A DNA stretch of 15,461 nucleotides from Phycisphaerales bacterium (GTDB lineage: Bacteria; Planctomycetota; Phycisphaerae; Sedimentisphaerales; Anaerohalosphaeraceae), in contig DRGS01000046.1 in NCBI GenBank assembly GCA_011053245.1, forward strand, positions 1-15,461, given 5' to 3'. Within the stretch, counting starts at the first letter, position 1, and every line of letters starts with the position of its first letter. The translations under genes and the position numbers were made by a program. Under the pieces are notes generated by a model. It did no database searches. It saw nothing but the letters and a program-made list of their open reading frames with translations, and was not told where the DNA came from. This document shows, in pieces, positions 1 to 5,985 of this stretch.

Positions 1-192
1 ATCGGGTATGATGCCAATACTGGCGAATTCGTCGATATGATCAAGGCCGGGATCATCGATCCTGCCAAGGTCGCAAGATGCGCATTGCAGAATGCAGCTT
101 CGGTCGCAGGTTTGATGCTGACGACAAACGTTATTATCACGGACCTCAAAGACGACAATGCAGAAGAAGCAACTCCGGGTGCGGTAATATAA
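1..192 (+). CDS. groEL: GroEL chaperonin, C-terminal end (partial)
   Basis: The window opens inside a gene read in frame 1: 63 codons and a TAA stop. The peptide contains the GroEL equatorial-domain end: a Gly-Tyr-Asp-Ala stretch, an Ile-Ile-Asp-Pro-Ala-Lys-Val segment, and an [10 protein letters not shown] run that forms the last conserved helix near the ATP site. GroEL is the 60-kDa subunit of the cytoplasmic ATP-driven folding chamber. After the conserved helix the chain ends in a short acidic tail finishing Pro-Gly-Ala-Val-Ile, without the Gly-Gly-Met repeats of many GroELs. Such tails occur in some paralogous chaperonins. The gene lies 31 bases upstream of dnaJ on the same strand, so co-transcription is likely. 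The 5' end, and any groES, lie outside the window. Confidence 0.93.
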   Translation: MGYDANTGEFVDMIKAGIIDPAKVARCALQNAASVAGLMLTTNVIITDLKDDNAEEATPGAVI

Positions 193-223
193 TCGTCGGG
201 TTTTAAGGAAGAGTAAATAGTAT

Positions 224-1375
224 ATGGCAAAGCGGGATTACTATGAAGTTTTAGGGGTTAAGCGCGGCGCGTCCGCCGACGATATAAAGCGTTCGTATCG
301 GCGTATGGCTATGAAGTATCACCCCGATAAGAATCCCGACAACAAAGAGGCCGAGGATAAGTTCAAGGAATGCGCCGAAGCCTACGAGGTGTTGAGCAAT
401 GCCGATAAACGCAAGCGTTACGACCAATACGGTCATGACGGTTTGCGCGGTGTCGGCATGCGCGACTACTCGCACATGAATGTCAACGACATCTTCAGCA
501 TGTTCAACATGGACGATGTCTTCGGTGATTTTTTCGGTGGCGGCCAGCGCAGCAGAAGAGGTGCAAGACCGCGGGGTCCGTCGAGAGGCTATGACCTTGA
601 GACAACGGTTGAGCTTACCCTCGAAGAGATCTCCGGCGGAACGGAAAAGACGATTGAGTTTACGCGTCAGGATCACTGTTTGCCTTGTTCGGGTACTGGT
701 ACCGCAAAGGGCAAGGGGCCGAGTCGTTGTCCGACTTGCGGCGGCAGCGGTCAGGTTCAGGCTGCCGGTCTTGGCGGACTGTTCCAGATGGTCTCTACAT
801 GTACGCGGTGTCGCGGGAGCGGACAGGTGATAACCGACCCCTGTAAAAAGTGCAAGGGAACCGGTCAGGTTGCGAAAAAACGAACGGTAAGCGTCAAGAT
901 ACCCGGCGGCGTTCACGAGGGCCAGGGCATCCGCGTCAACAGCGAAGGTGAGCCAGGCCGCAACGGCGGTCCGCGGGGCGATCTGTACTGTTATGTACGG
1001 GTTAAGGCCCATCCGTTTTTGATGCGTGACGGCAACGATCTGGTTGCGACGGTTCCGATAAGCTTTACGCAGGCTTCTCTTGGAGCGATGATCGATGTGC
1101 CTACGCTTGTGGGTACGAGGCAATTGAAGATCCCAGCCGGCACCCAGCATGGCAGCCTTTTCAGGATCAAGGGGCAGGGTCTTCCGAACCTTAGAACCGG
1201 ACGCAAAGGCGACGAACTTATACGCGTAGCAGTCGAGATACCGAAAAATCTTTCGACCGCACAAGAGAATCTTTTGAGAGCGTTCGCCGAGACCGAGGAT
1301 AAAAACGTAATGCCGGAGAGCTGCGGATTTTTCGATAAGCTCAAGAAGCATTTTGGTAATGACGAGACGAGCTAA
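224..1375 (+). CDS. dnaJ: Chaperone DnaJ (Hsp40, type A)
   Basis: Full-length 383-residue type A DnaJ, the usual family size. The J domain covers about residues 5-70 with the HPD motif at 33-35, which stimulates DnaK ATPase. A short Gly/Phe-rich linker follows (about 91-122). The zinc-binding region carries four CxxCxGxG motifs starting at Cys152, Cys169, Cys193 and Cys207, all complete. The C-terminal substrate-binding beta domains follow. It hands unfolded clients to DnaK in the cytoplasm. An AAGGAAGAG stretch at 205-213 precedes the ATG and could serve as ribosome-binding site at slightly long spacing. grpE follows after 27 bases. No dnaK is seen, so DnaK is presumably encoded elsewhere. 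No heat-shock operator such as CIRCE is visible upstream; control probably comes from the groEL promoter outside the window. Confidence 0.97.
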   Translation: MAKRDYYEVLGVKRGASADDIKRSYRRMAMKYHPDKNPDNKEAEDKFKECAEAYEVLSNADKRKRYDQYGHDGLRGVGMRDYSHMNVNDIFSMFNMDDVFGDFFGGGQRSRRGARPRGPSRGYDLETTVELTLEEISGGTEKTIEFTRQDHCLPCSGTGTAKGKGPSRCPTCGGSGQVQAAGLGGLFQMVSTCTRCRGSGQVITDPCKKCKGTGQVAKKRTVSVKIPGGVHEGQGIRVNSEGEPGRNGGPRGDLYCYVRVKAHPFLMRDGNDLVATVPISFTQASLGAMIDVPTLVGTRQLKIPAGTQHGSLFRIKGQGLPNLRTGRKGDELIRVAVEIPKNLSTAQENLLRAFAETEDKNVMPESCGFFDKLKKHFGNDETS

Positions 1376-1402
1376 AAACTTTAACAATTTCGGTAAGAGA
1401 AA

Positions 1403-2020
1403 ATGACAGATAAAAAAACAAAAAAGAAAGAATCGGACGAGAAGAAAAACGATAAACCTTTGACCGAGGTTGAAAAGCTTGCTCTGAAGGTAGATATGTT
1501 GGCTAAAGAAAAGGACGAGACGTTCGAAAAGCTTCAGCGGATAAGCGCCGATTATGCCAATTATCAGAAGAGAACGCCAAAGCTTATCGCCGATTCGGTG
1601 GCTTATGAGAAGAAGGCTATCATCCGTTCGCTGCTGCCTTCTTTTGATAATCTGGCTCTTGCACTGGCCAATGCCGGCCCGGCGACAGAGACCGAAGCCG
1701 GTGACAATTTCGTTAAGGGCGTGCAGCTTGTATATGACCACATGCTGGATGCGTTGAAGAATCATGGTGTCGAGCAGATCGAAGCTGCCGGTAAGCAGTT
1801 CGACCCGACGATCCATGAGGCAATGATGCGGCGGACCGAGGAGGACAAGCCGGACAACATCGTGCTGGAAGAGTTCCAGGTTGGGTTCAAGCTTAACGGT
1901 CAGGTGATCAGGCCGAGTAAGGTCATTGTAAATATGATACCCTCCGAAGATGATTCTAAAACTCAGGACTGCGATGCCGATGACAAGGACAGTGATGCCT
2001 CCGGTGAGGAAAACCAATAA
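1403..2020 (+). CDS. grpE: Nucleotide exchange factor GrpE
   Basis: 205-residue GrpE, the ADP-release factor for DnaK. The first ~20 residues are strongly charged and probably disordered. A long helix (about 21-60) ends in the family signature around Asp50-Tyr51-Ala-Asn-Tyr-Gln-Lys-Arg (50-57). The C-terminal beta domain (about 133-178) carries the Asp-Pro-x-x-His-Glu-Ala-Met segment at 134-141 and the Gln-Val-Ile-Arg-Pro-Ser-Lys-Val motif near 167-174, typical of the DnaK-contacting wing. The last ~25 residues are an acidic tail. The ATG has only a weak purine stretch (TAAGAGA) in front. The stop overlaps the next start as TAATG, which suggests translational coupling to the zinc-ribbon gene. 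The gene order dnaJ then grpE reverses the more common grpE-first arrangement. Confidence 0.95.
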   Translation: MTDKKTKKKESDEKKNDKPLTEVEKLALKVDMLAKEKDETFEKLQRISADYANYQKRTPKLIADSVAYEKKAIIRSLLPSFDNLALALANAGPATETEAGDNFVKGVQLVYDHMLDALKNHGVEQIEAAGKQFDPTIHEAMMRRTEEDKPDNIVLEEFQVGFKLNGQVIRPSKVIVNMIPSEDDSKTQDCDADDKDSDASGEENQ

Positions 2021-2346
2021 TGCCAACGTATGACTATCTGTGCAGTAAATGCGAGCATGCGTTCGAGAAGTTTCAGTCGATAATGGCCAATCCTTCGAAG
2101 AAATGCCCCGAGTGCAAAAAGATGTCCTTAGTGCGTCTTATCGGTACAGGCAGCGGGGTTATCTTTAAGGGTTCCGGTTTTTATGAAACGGACTACCGCA
2201 GCGAAAATTACAAGCAGGGCCAAAAGGACGCAAAGCCAAAAACAGAGACCAAAGACAAAAAAGACACCACCGAAAAGCAAGCCAAAACCGAATCCAAAAG
2301 TAAGGCAAAAACAGACAAACCCAAATCACCCAAGGGCGGAAAATAG
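2020..2346 (+). CDS. FmdB-family zinc-ribbon protein
   Basis: 108-residue protein that starts with Met-Pro-Thr-Tyr-Asp-Tyr-Leu-Cys, as FmdB-family proteins do. A single zinc ribbon is formed by Cys8/Cys11 and Cys29/Cys32. The family's Gly-Ser-Gly-Phe-Tyr-x-Thr-Asp-Tyr-Arg segment lies at about 51-60. From residue ~64 the chain becomes a Lys/Thr/Asp-rich low-complexity tail, common in this family and probably disordered. The role of these proteins is poorly defined; the name comes from a putative regulator of formamidase genes. The start overlaps the grpE stop by one base. Oddities: the last ~45 codons are duplicated at 3485-3628 beyond the rhuM-fic gene, and the TAG stop appears to be a one-base change, because reading continues in frame for three more codons to a TGA that the other copy uses. 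Confidence 0.9.
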   Translation: MPTYDYLCSKCEHAFEKFQSIMANPSKKCPECKKMSLVRLIGTGSGVIFKGSGFYETDYRSENYKQGQKDAKPKTETKDKKDTTEKQAKTESKSKAKTDKPKSPKGGK

Positions 2347-2358
2347 AAAGGCTCCTGA
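2206..2358 (+). repeat. Direct repeat copy A: fmdB 3' tail
   Basis: This 153-base stretch, the end of the FmdB gene plus 12 bases past its stop, aligns codon by codon with 3485-3628. By hand I count 125 identical bases of 144 aligned, plus one in-frame 9-base gap. The two copies bracket the rhuM-fic gene. Weaker similarity (a CCTT...TTTCTT pattern) seems to continue about 15 bases downstream of both TGA codons. Confidence 0.85.
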
Positions 2359-2372
2359 CCCCTTTAAATTTC

Positions 2373-2400
2373 TTGACAGCAAGCGGGAAGTAGTTATATT
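2373..2400 (+). promoter_or_regulatory. Sigma-70-like promoter pointing into the 3' end of rhuM-fic
   Basis: TTGACA at 2373-2378 (perfect -35) and TATATT at 2395-2400 (-10, five of six consensus bases) are separated by 16 bases. It reads rightwards, so a transcript starting near 2407 would run antisense into the rhuM-fic gene, which ends at 2418. No + strand gene of its own lies within reach. It may be a relic of the promoter of whatever once followed fmdB, or a functional antisense promoter. Confidence 0.45.
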
Positions 2401-2417
2401 TTTCTCGATTGTCCCTA

Positions 2418-3416
2418 TCAATTTTTTTTGTTTATAAGGTTAACGATCACCTTAACGATCGTGTCTTTATATTTTGGGTTGCTTTCGGCTATCATCAGGG
2501 TCATCGCCACAAGTGCGTTGTCAGCAATCCGCTTTGAACCGTCTTTGTGGTAAAGGGCGTTGTTCTTTTCAAGAAACCATAGAAACAAAAATGCTGCGAT
2601 GCGTTTATTTCCATCAGTAAAGTGATGGTTCTTAACGAGGAAGTACAACAGGTGAGCGGCTTTTTCTTCCATGCTCGGATAAAGCTGATTTCCGCCGAAC
2701 GTCTGGAATATATTACCGAGTGAGCTTTTCAGGGTGTCATCCTTTTCCCTGCCAAACAACTCCGTTGTATTGTATTGCTCCCGCAAAGTTTCGATAATCC
2801 AGCGAGCCTCTTTATAGCTAATTTGTTTTCCTTTTTTTCGGCTTAGCCCTGAAACTTCCAGCCGCTGGTAATCATAGGCATCGAGAATATCAAGTGCATA
2901 GGCAAAATCGGCAATCACTTTCAATAGCCCGCTTGCCTGGTCGGCACCTGAGGGCCGCCGTTTCAATACATCGCCAATAACAGCTATAGTACGCCTAAGT
3001 TCCTTATAATGCTCGACCTCCTGCCTCAACCGTTTTTCATTGAGAGTATAGCCCTTGACCAGGTGTTCCCTGAGAATATTAGTTGCCCAAATACGAAATT
3101 GAGTTCCGCTTTTCGAGTTTACACGGTATCCTACAGAGAGAATTGCATCGAGATTGTAATACTCCACTTGATATACTTTACCATCAGCGGCAGTTGTTGC
3201 ATTTTTTGCAACAACTCGACTCTTTTTCAGTTCTTTAGTTTTAAAAATATTACGTAAATGCCTTGATACAACAGACTTGTCTCTGCCAAAAAGCTTTGCG
3301 ATCTGATTAAGATTCAGCCAGACAGTCTGCTCTTTAAGGTTGACCTGAATTTCCGTCTGCCGCCCTTTGGGCTTATAAAGGAGTATTTCACCTTGTTTTT
3401 CTTTGGATAAAGGCAT
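2418..3416 (-). CDS. RhuM-Fic/Doc fusion protein
   Basis: 332 residues from the chosen start. The N-terminal half matches the RhuM virulence-protein family: a Val-Trp-Leu-x-x-x-Gln-Ile-Ala-x-Leu-Phe segment and a helix-turn-helix-like Ser-Val-Val-Ser-Arg-His stretch at about 32-60. The C-terminal half is a Fic/Doc fold with catalytic motif HHFTDGNKR at 264-272 (His264, Asp268, Asn270, Lys271, Arg272). The Lys in the motif is Doc-like. Fic proteins transfer AMP and Doc transfers phosphate onto target proteins; which reaction applies here cannot be read from sequence. An ATG also lies at 3428, but the ATG at 3416 has GGAG six bases upstream, so I prefer it. The gene stands alone and opposes its neighbours, with its own promoter. 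No separate antitoxin gene is seen, and there is no Glu-Gly or Glu-Asn dipeptide that could belong to the [ST]xxxE[GN] Fic-inhibitory motif. Both flanks carry copies of the fmdB tail. Confidence 0.9.
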   Translation of the reverse strand: MPLSKEKQGEILLYKPKGRQTEIQVNLKEQTVWLNLNQIAKLFGRDKSVVSRHLRNIFKTKELKKSRVVAKNATTAADGKVYQVEYYNLDAILSVGYRVNSKSGTQFRIWATNILREHLVKGYTLNEKRLRQEVEHYKELRRTIAVIGDVLKRRPSGADQASGLLKVIADFAYALDILDAYDYQRLEVSGLSRKKGKQISYKEARWIIETLREQYNTTELFGREKDDTLKSSLGNIFQTFGGNQLYPSMEEKAAHLLYFLVKNHHFTDGNKRIAAFLFLWFLEKNNALYHKDGSKRIADNALVAMTLMIAESNPKYKDTIVKVIVNLINKKN

Positions 3417-3449
3417 TTTCTGCTCCATTAGAGTGTTAGTTCTTCAGGA

Positions 3450-3478
3450 ATTATATGCCTGCATAGATGACCTTACAA
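3450..3478 (-). promoter_or_regulatory. Promoter of rhuM-fic
   Basis: On the minus strand TTGTAA (3478 down to 3473) and a perfect TATAAT (3455 down to 3450) are 17 bases apart. The predicted start of transcription is near 3443, giving a leader of about 26 bases to the ATG at 3416. The GGAG at 3426-3423 fits as ribosome-binding site. Confidence 0.65.
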
Positions 3479-3628
3479 GGAAATAATTACAAGCAGGGCC
3501 AAAAGGACGCCAAGCCAAAAACAGACAGCAAAGACAGAAAAGACACCGCCCAAAAAACCGAATCCAAAACCAAAGCAAAAGCCGACAAATCCGATTCACC
3601 CAAAAGCGGAAAAAAGAAAGATTCCTGA
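3467..3628 (+). pseudogene. Detached fmdB C-terminal fragment (copy B)
   Basis: Bases 3485-3628 repeat the last codons of the FmdB gene in an intact reading frame, ending in TGA at 3626-3628. The frame is open back to an ATG at 3467, so a 53-residue Lys-rich peptide could be made, but there is no zinc ribbon and no clear ribosome-binding site. Relative to copy A it lacks three codons and reads Lys where copy A has its TAG stop, so it probably preserves the older C-terminus. Most codon differences change the amino acid, which fits a tail under little constraint. The fragment's 5' end overlaps the rhuM-fic promoter on the other strand. I read it as a remnant of a duplication or recombination that placed rhuM-fic next to fmdB. 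Translation is possible but unsupported. Confidence 0.75.
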
Positions 3629-3649
3629 CACCTTACTTTACAAGTTTCT

Positions 3650-3913
3650 TTATTTATCTCCTTTATTTGTCCCAAGAAGTTTTTCAAGCCTGTCAAATCT
3701 TTCATCAAGCTTACTTTTAATACCTAATAAAAGATTTATTGCGGACAGGTTAATTGAAAGAATAATAGCAACGGCCAAATAGATTGAAAGGCCTAAGAAA
3801 TCTCCCCGGGAACCTTTTATAAAAGCTGCAACAAGAAAAAGCCCTTGCAAAAAAATGAGTGATATTAACAGAAAAAGTTTTTTCTTTGTATCTTTCGACT
3901 CGATTCTTTCCAT
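3650..3913 (-). CDS. Small two-helix membrane protein, unknown function
   Basis: 87-residue protein that I do not recognise. After a charged N-terminus it has two hydrophobic segments (about 13-32 and 40-64), then a charged amphipathic C-terminus (Asp-Glu-Arg-Phe-Asp-Arg-Leu-Glu-Lys-Leu-Leu) that could form a short coiled coil. The pattern suggests an inner-membrane hairpin with both ends on the same side. The ATG has a weak AGG in front. It runs in the same direction as the YcxB-like gene behind it, but 77 bases separate them, so shared transcription is uncertain. Its 3' end faces the fmdB fragment. Codon use looks ordinary, and the hydrophobic pattern argues for a real gene. Confidence 0.6.
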   Translation of the reverse strand: MERIESKDTKKKLFLLISLIFLQGLFLVAAFIKGSRGDFLGLSIYLAVAIILSINLSAINLLLGIKSKLDERFDRLEKLLGTNKGDK

Positions 3914-3990
3914 ATATAAATACCTAACAATTTAACAATTATCTTTAGCTACTTTTACAATGGAGCAAATTAAAGGGCTCAAATTTCAGT

Positions 3991-4494
3991 CTATTCTCCC
4001 AGATGTTTTGCTTTCATTTCCTTGCAGAATGCGTAAAACTCATTTGCTTCTTCCGGATTGTCGAATGCTCTCAAGGGAATGATATGCGCGCTTAGCTGCG
4101 TTACATAGAGGAGTATGTGTGTTTTTGTTTTTACGATGTTTGAGATGGCGTTCCAGTATGTTTCCGAATTTCCGTATTTTGTTTCCTCTGTCAAACCATG
4201 CTCATTGATACTGATGCTGTGTTCGCATAGAAAGGTTCTGTTTGCCTTGGAGACCATGCATAAAATGGCAAGAAGATAGGCAAGGAGGAATGTGACGATA
4301 AAAACCGCTCCCGACACAACTACAAAAGACAGCAGGAAAAACGGGATCGGTTCAGTGGTCGTTACGAGTATGCCGAACGCGATCAAAAACGATGCGCATG
4401 ATACGATGAGTATGAGACCGGGTGAACGCAGATCGTGGGACCACATGAACGATGCGAGATCTTTGAAAGATATTTTGTATGTAATTTTTTTCAT
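3991..4494 (-). CDS. YcxB-like membrane protein
   Basis: 167 residues from the chosen start. Two hydrophobic stretches (about 26-45 and 51-80) form a membrane hairpin. They are followed by a soluble C-terminal domain with the YcxB-like pattern: Glu-His-x-Ile-x-Ile-x-x-x-Gly-Leu near 91-101, a Trp at 114, an Ile-Leu-Leu-Tyr strand near 127-130, and Ala-His-Ile-Ile-Pro-Leu-Arg-Ala-Phe at 136-144. The role of this family is not established. The frame is open to a TTG at 4506, but the ATG at 4494 sits five bases after GAGG, so I choose it. It starts 24 bases past the stop of the isochorismatase-family gene on the same strand, so the two are probably one transcript. Confidence 0.75.
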   Translation of the reverse strand: MKKITYKISFKDLASFMWSHDLRSPGLILIVSCASFLIAFGILVTTTEPIPFFLLSFVVVSGAVFIVTFLLAYLLAILCMVSKANRTFLCEHSISINEHGLTEETKYGNSETYWNAISNIVKTKTHILLYVTQLSAHIIPLRAFDNPEEANEFYAFCKEMKAKHLGE

Positions 4495-4518
4495 TTTTTT
4501 CCTCAATTCAATTTTAGT

Positions 4519-5058
4519 TTATTTTACCAGTTTCGCGATTTCTTTAAAGTTTTCGTGTTTAGCGTCTTTTAGCAGTTCGAAGAGAGCCATTTCGGTTGTG
4601 CTGAGTAAGGCTCCTTCGGAGTTTAGTCTTTGCAGGGCGATGTGTTTATTCTCCGGTGTGCGAGAGGATACGGCGTCGGCGATCACATTGACGTCGATGT
4701 CCCTGTCCATAAGGTCCATCGCGGTCTGATAGATGCAGATGTGGGCTTCGATGCCGGTCAACATCACCTGCGAGGGTTTGATCTCTTTGATCCTTGTGGA
4801 AAATTCCCGATTGCTGCAGCAGCTAAAGGTGTATTTGTCGATGGGTTCTGTACATTCAAGGAGTCCCGCGATCTCAGCAACCGTCGGCCCCAGGGCATCG
4901 GGAACCTGCTCGCACCAGATTATCGGGATGCCGAGTATATTTGCGGCTTTTATCAGGATGGCGATGTTGGCAAAGAGCGATTCCTTACCGGACATAAGCT
5001 CGGCGAGTTTGCCCTGAACATCGACTACAACGAGTGCTGTTTTACTTATTTCAAGCAT
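4519..5058 (-). CDS. Isochorismatase-family cysteine hydrolase
   Basis: 179-residue single-domain protein with the catalytic triad of the isochorismatase-like hydrolases: Asp13 (in Val-Val-Asp-Val-Gln), Lys75 (in Asp-Lys-Tyr-Thr-Phe-Ser) and Cys108 (in Thr-Gly-Ile-Glu-Ala-His-Ile-Cys). The Gly-Ile-Glu-Ala-His-x-Cys-x-x-Gln-Thr signature resembles uncharacterised bacterial and eukaryotic isochorismatase-domain hydrolases more than true isochorismatase or nicotinamidase. The fold is cytosolic, and the substrate cannot be assigned. A TATAAT promoter lies only nine bases before the ATG, so the message probably has almost no leader. The YcxB-like gene follows closely downstream. Confidence 0.88.
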   Translation of the reverse strand: MLEISKTALVVVDVQGKLAELMSGKESLFANIAILIKAANILGIPIIWCEQVPDALGPTVAEIAGLLECTEPIDKYTFSCCSNREFSTRIKEIKPSQVMLTGIEAHICIYQTAMDLMDRDIDVNVIADAVSSRTPENKHIALQRLNSEGALLSTTEMALFELLKDAKHENFKEIAKLVK

Positions 5059-5067
5059 AGTTCCACG

Positions 5068-5096
5068 ATTATAATAAATTCAGCCCTGAAAGTCAC
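5068..5096 (-). promoter_or_regulatory. Promoter of the isochorismatase-family gene
   Basis: Minus strand: GTGACT (5096 down to 5091, four of six -35 bases) and a perfect TATAAT (5073 down to 5068) with a 17-base spacer. The -10 box ends nine bases before the ATG at 5058, so transcription should start 2-4 bases ahead of the start codon, giving a leaderless or near-leaderless mRNA. Confidence 0.55.
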
Positions 5097-5127
5097 ACAA
5101 AAACATTTACAGGCGAATCTTTTGCGT

Positions 5128-5162
5128 AAGTTCTTTGCAAACAACATGTTGCATGAAAACTT
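5128..5162. other. Nested dyad in the 5059-5359 divergent gap
   Basis: The 301-base gap between divergent genes holds no credible gene. Within it, AAGTT (5128-5132) pairs with AACTT (5158-5162) around a perfect ten-base palindrome CAACATGTTG (5142-5151). It might be an operator or a small hairpin. The rest of the gap is AT-rich toward pgsA, with TATAAG (5316-5321) and TATAAA (5331-5336) as possible but weak -10 boxes. Confidence 0.3.
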
Positions 5163-5359
5163 AAGGCGCGTGCTTCAACTATTTTTTGGACGAATTCCAT
5201 TTACGAGTCGTATCCGCTATATAAGCTATGGAAAGCAGTAAGGATTTTACCGATGGGGCCGTAAGGGATATACTTTTTTGTATTTAATGTTTTTTCTGTT
5301 AGTATGGCGATGATATATAAGATGTCTAAGTATAAATATCTGATTCCGGGGAAAATCGA

Positions 5360-5983
5360 ATGAAACTTGGCTGGGCCAACCGGGTTACCATTGTTCGCAT
5401 GGCGCTGATCGTTCCATTCGTATATTGTCTGGCAATTGCCGGTGGCGGTGGGAATACCAAGATGCGTCATATTGCTACGGCGATCTTTTTATTGATGTGT
5501 ATCAGTGATATGGTTGACGGGCATCTGGCACGATTGCACGATGACATCACGAAGTTGGGCGAGTTTCTCGATCCTCTTGCCGACAAGCTTTTGATGTTGT
5601 TCGCGTGCATATTATTGGCGATGCCTTCGACGGCAGTGGCCGGTTTCCGGCTGCCGCCTATTGTGGCTATGGTTATCATCGGCAAGGACGTTGCCATTCT
5701 ATGGAATGTGGTAAGGTGTTACCGATCCTTGAAAATAGTCCATGTCGATACGATCATGCTGGGAAAGATCGCAGCGGTTTTTCAATTAGCCATGATAGGT
5801 TTCATTCTGATAGGGCCGGAGGTATCACGGTCGTTGAATTGGTGGGAAGATTTTGTTCGTGTTCTGTATTGGGTGGTGTCTGTGCTGGCGGTAACAGCGG
5901 CATACGTGAATATCCACAGGGGAACGCTCTATGCAAGGGCACGCCTGCGTGAGCGACAGGAAGCAGCGATAAGCGAAAGCTGA
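5360..5983 (+). CDS. pgsA: CDP-alcohol phosphatidyltransferase (PgsA-like)
   Basis: 207-residue integral membrane enzyme with the complete CDP-alcohol phosphatidyltransferase signature D-x2-D-G-x2-A-R-x8-G-x3-D-x3-D: Asp50, Asp53, Gly54, Ala57, Arg58, Gly67, Asp71 and Asp75. The N-terminal Asn-Arg-Val-Thr-x-x-Arg segment and the size fit phosphatidylglycerophosphate synthase, which joins CDP-diacylglycerol to glycerol-3-phosphate. A cardiolipin or inositol-phosphate synthase of the same superfamily cannot be excluded. Several hydrophobic helices surround the motif. GGGGA eight bases before the ATG is an acceptable ribosome-binding site. The TVP38-family gene begins within five bases of its stop, so the two are probably co-translated in a membrane-lipid unit. 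Confidence 0.88.
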   Translation: MKLGWANRVTIVRMALIVPFVYCLAIAGGGGNTKMRHIATAIFLLMCISDMVDGHLARLHDDITKLGEFLDPLADKLLMLFACILLAMPSTAVAGFRLPPIVAMVIIGKDVAILWNVVRCYRSLKIVHVDTIMLGKIAAVFQLAMIGFILIGPEVSRSLNWWEDFVRVLYWVVSVLAVTAAYVNIHRGTLYARARLRERQEAAISES

Positions 5984-5985
5984 AA

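Noticed and set aside
251..2026. A 591-codon open frame on the minus strand across dnaJ and grpE.
   Set aside because: It lies antisense to two certain genes, has no recognisable domain, and is explained by the codon bias of the + strand genes.
3430..3440. CTAACACTC on the minus strand, similar to half of a CIRCE heat-shock operator.
   Set aside because: The second half (GAGTGCTAA after nine bases) is missing, and the gene behind it is not a chaperone.
3487..3708. A 73-codon minus-strand frame over the detached fmdB tail.
   Set aside because: It is antisense to the repeated fmdB tail and overlaps the better-supported membrane protein gene at 3650-3913.
4630..5241. A 203-codon + strand open frame.
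   Set aside because: It is the antisense shadow of the isochorismatase-family gene, whose catalytic triad is clear on the minus strand.
5201..5470. An 89-codon minus-strand frame in the divergent gap.
   Set aside because: It overlaps the start of pgsA, has no family resemblance and no ribosome-binding site.
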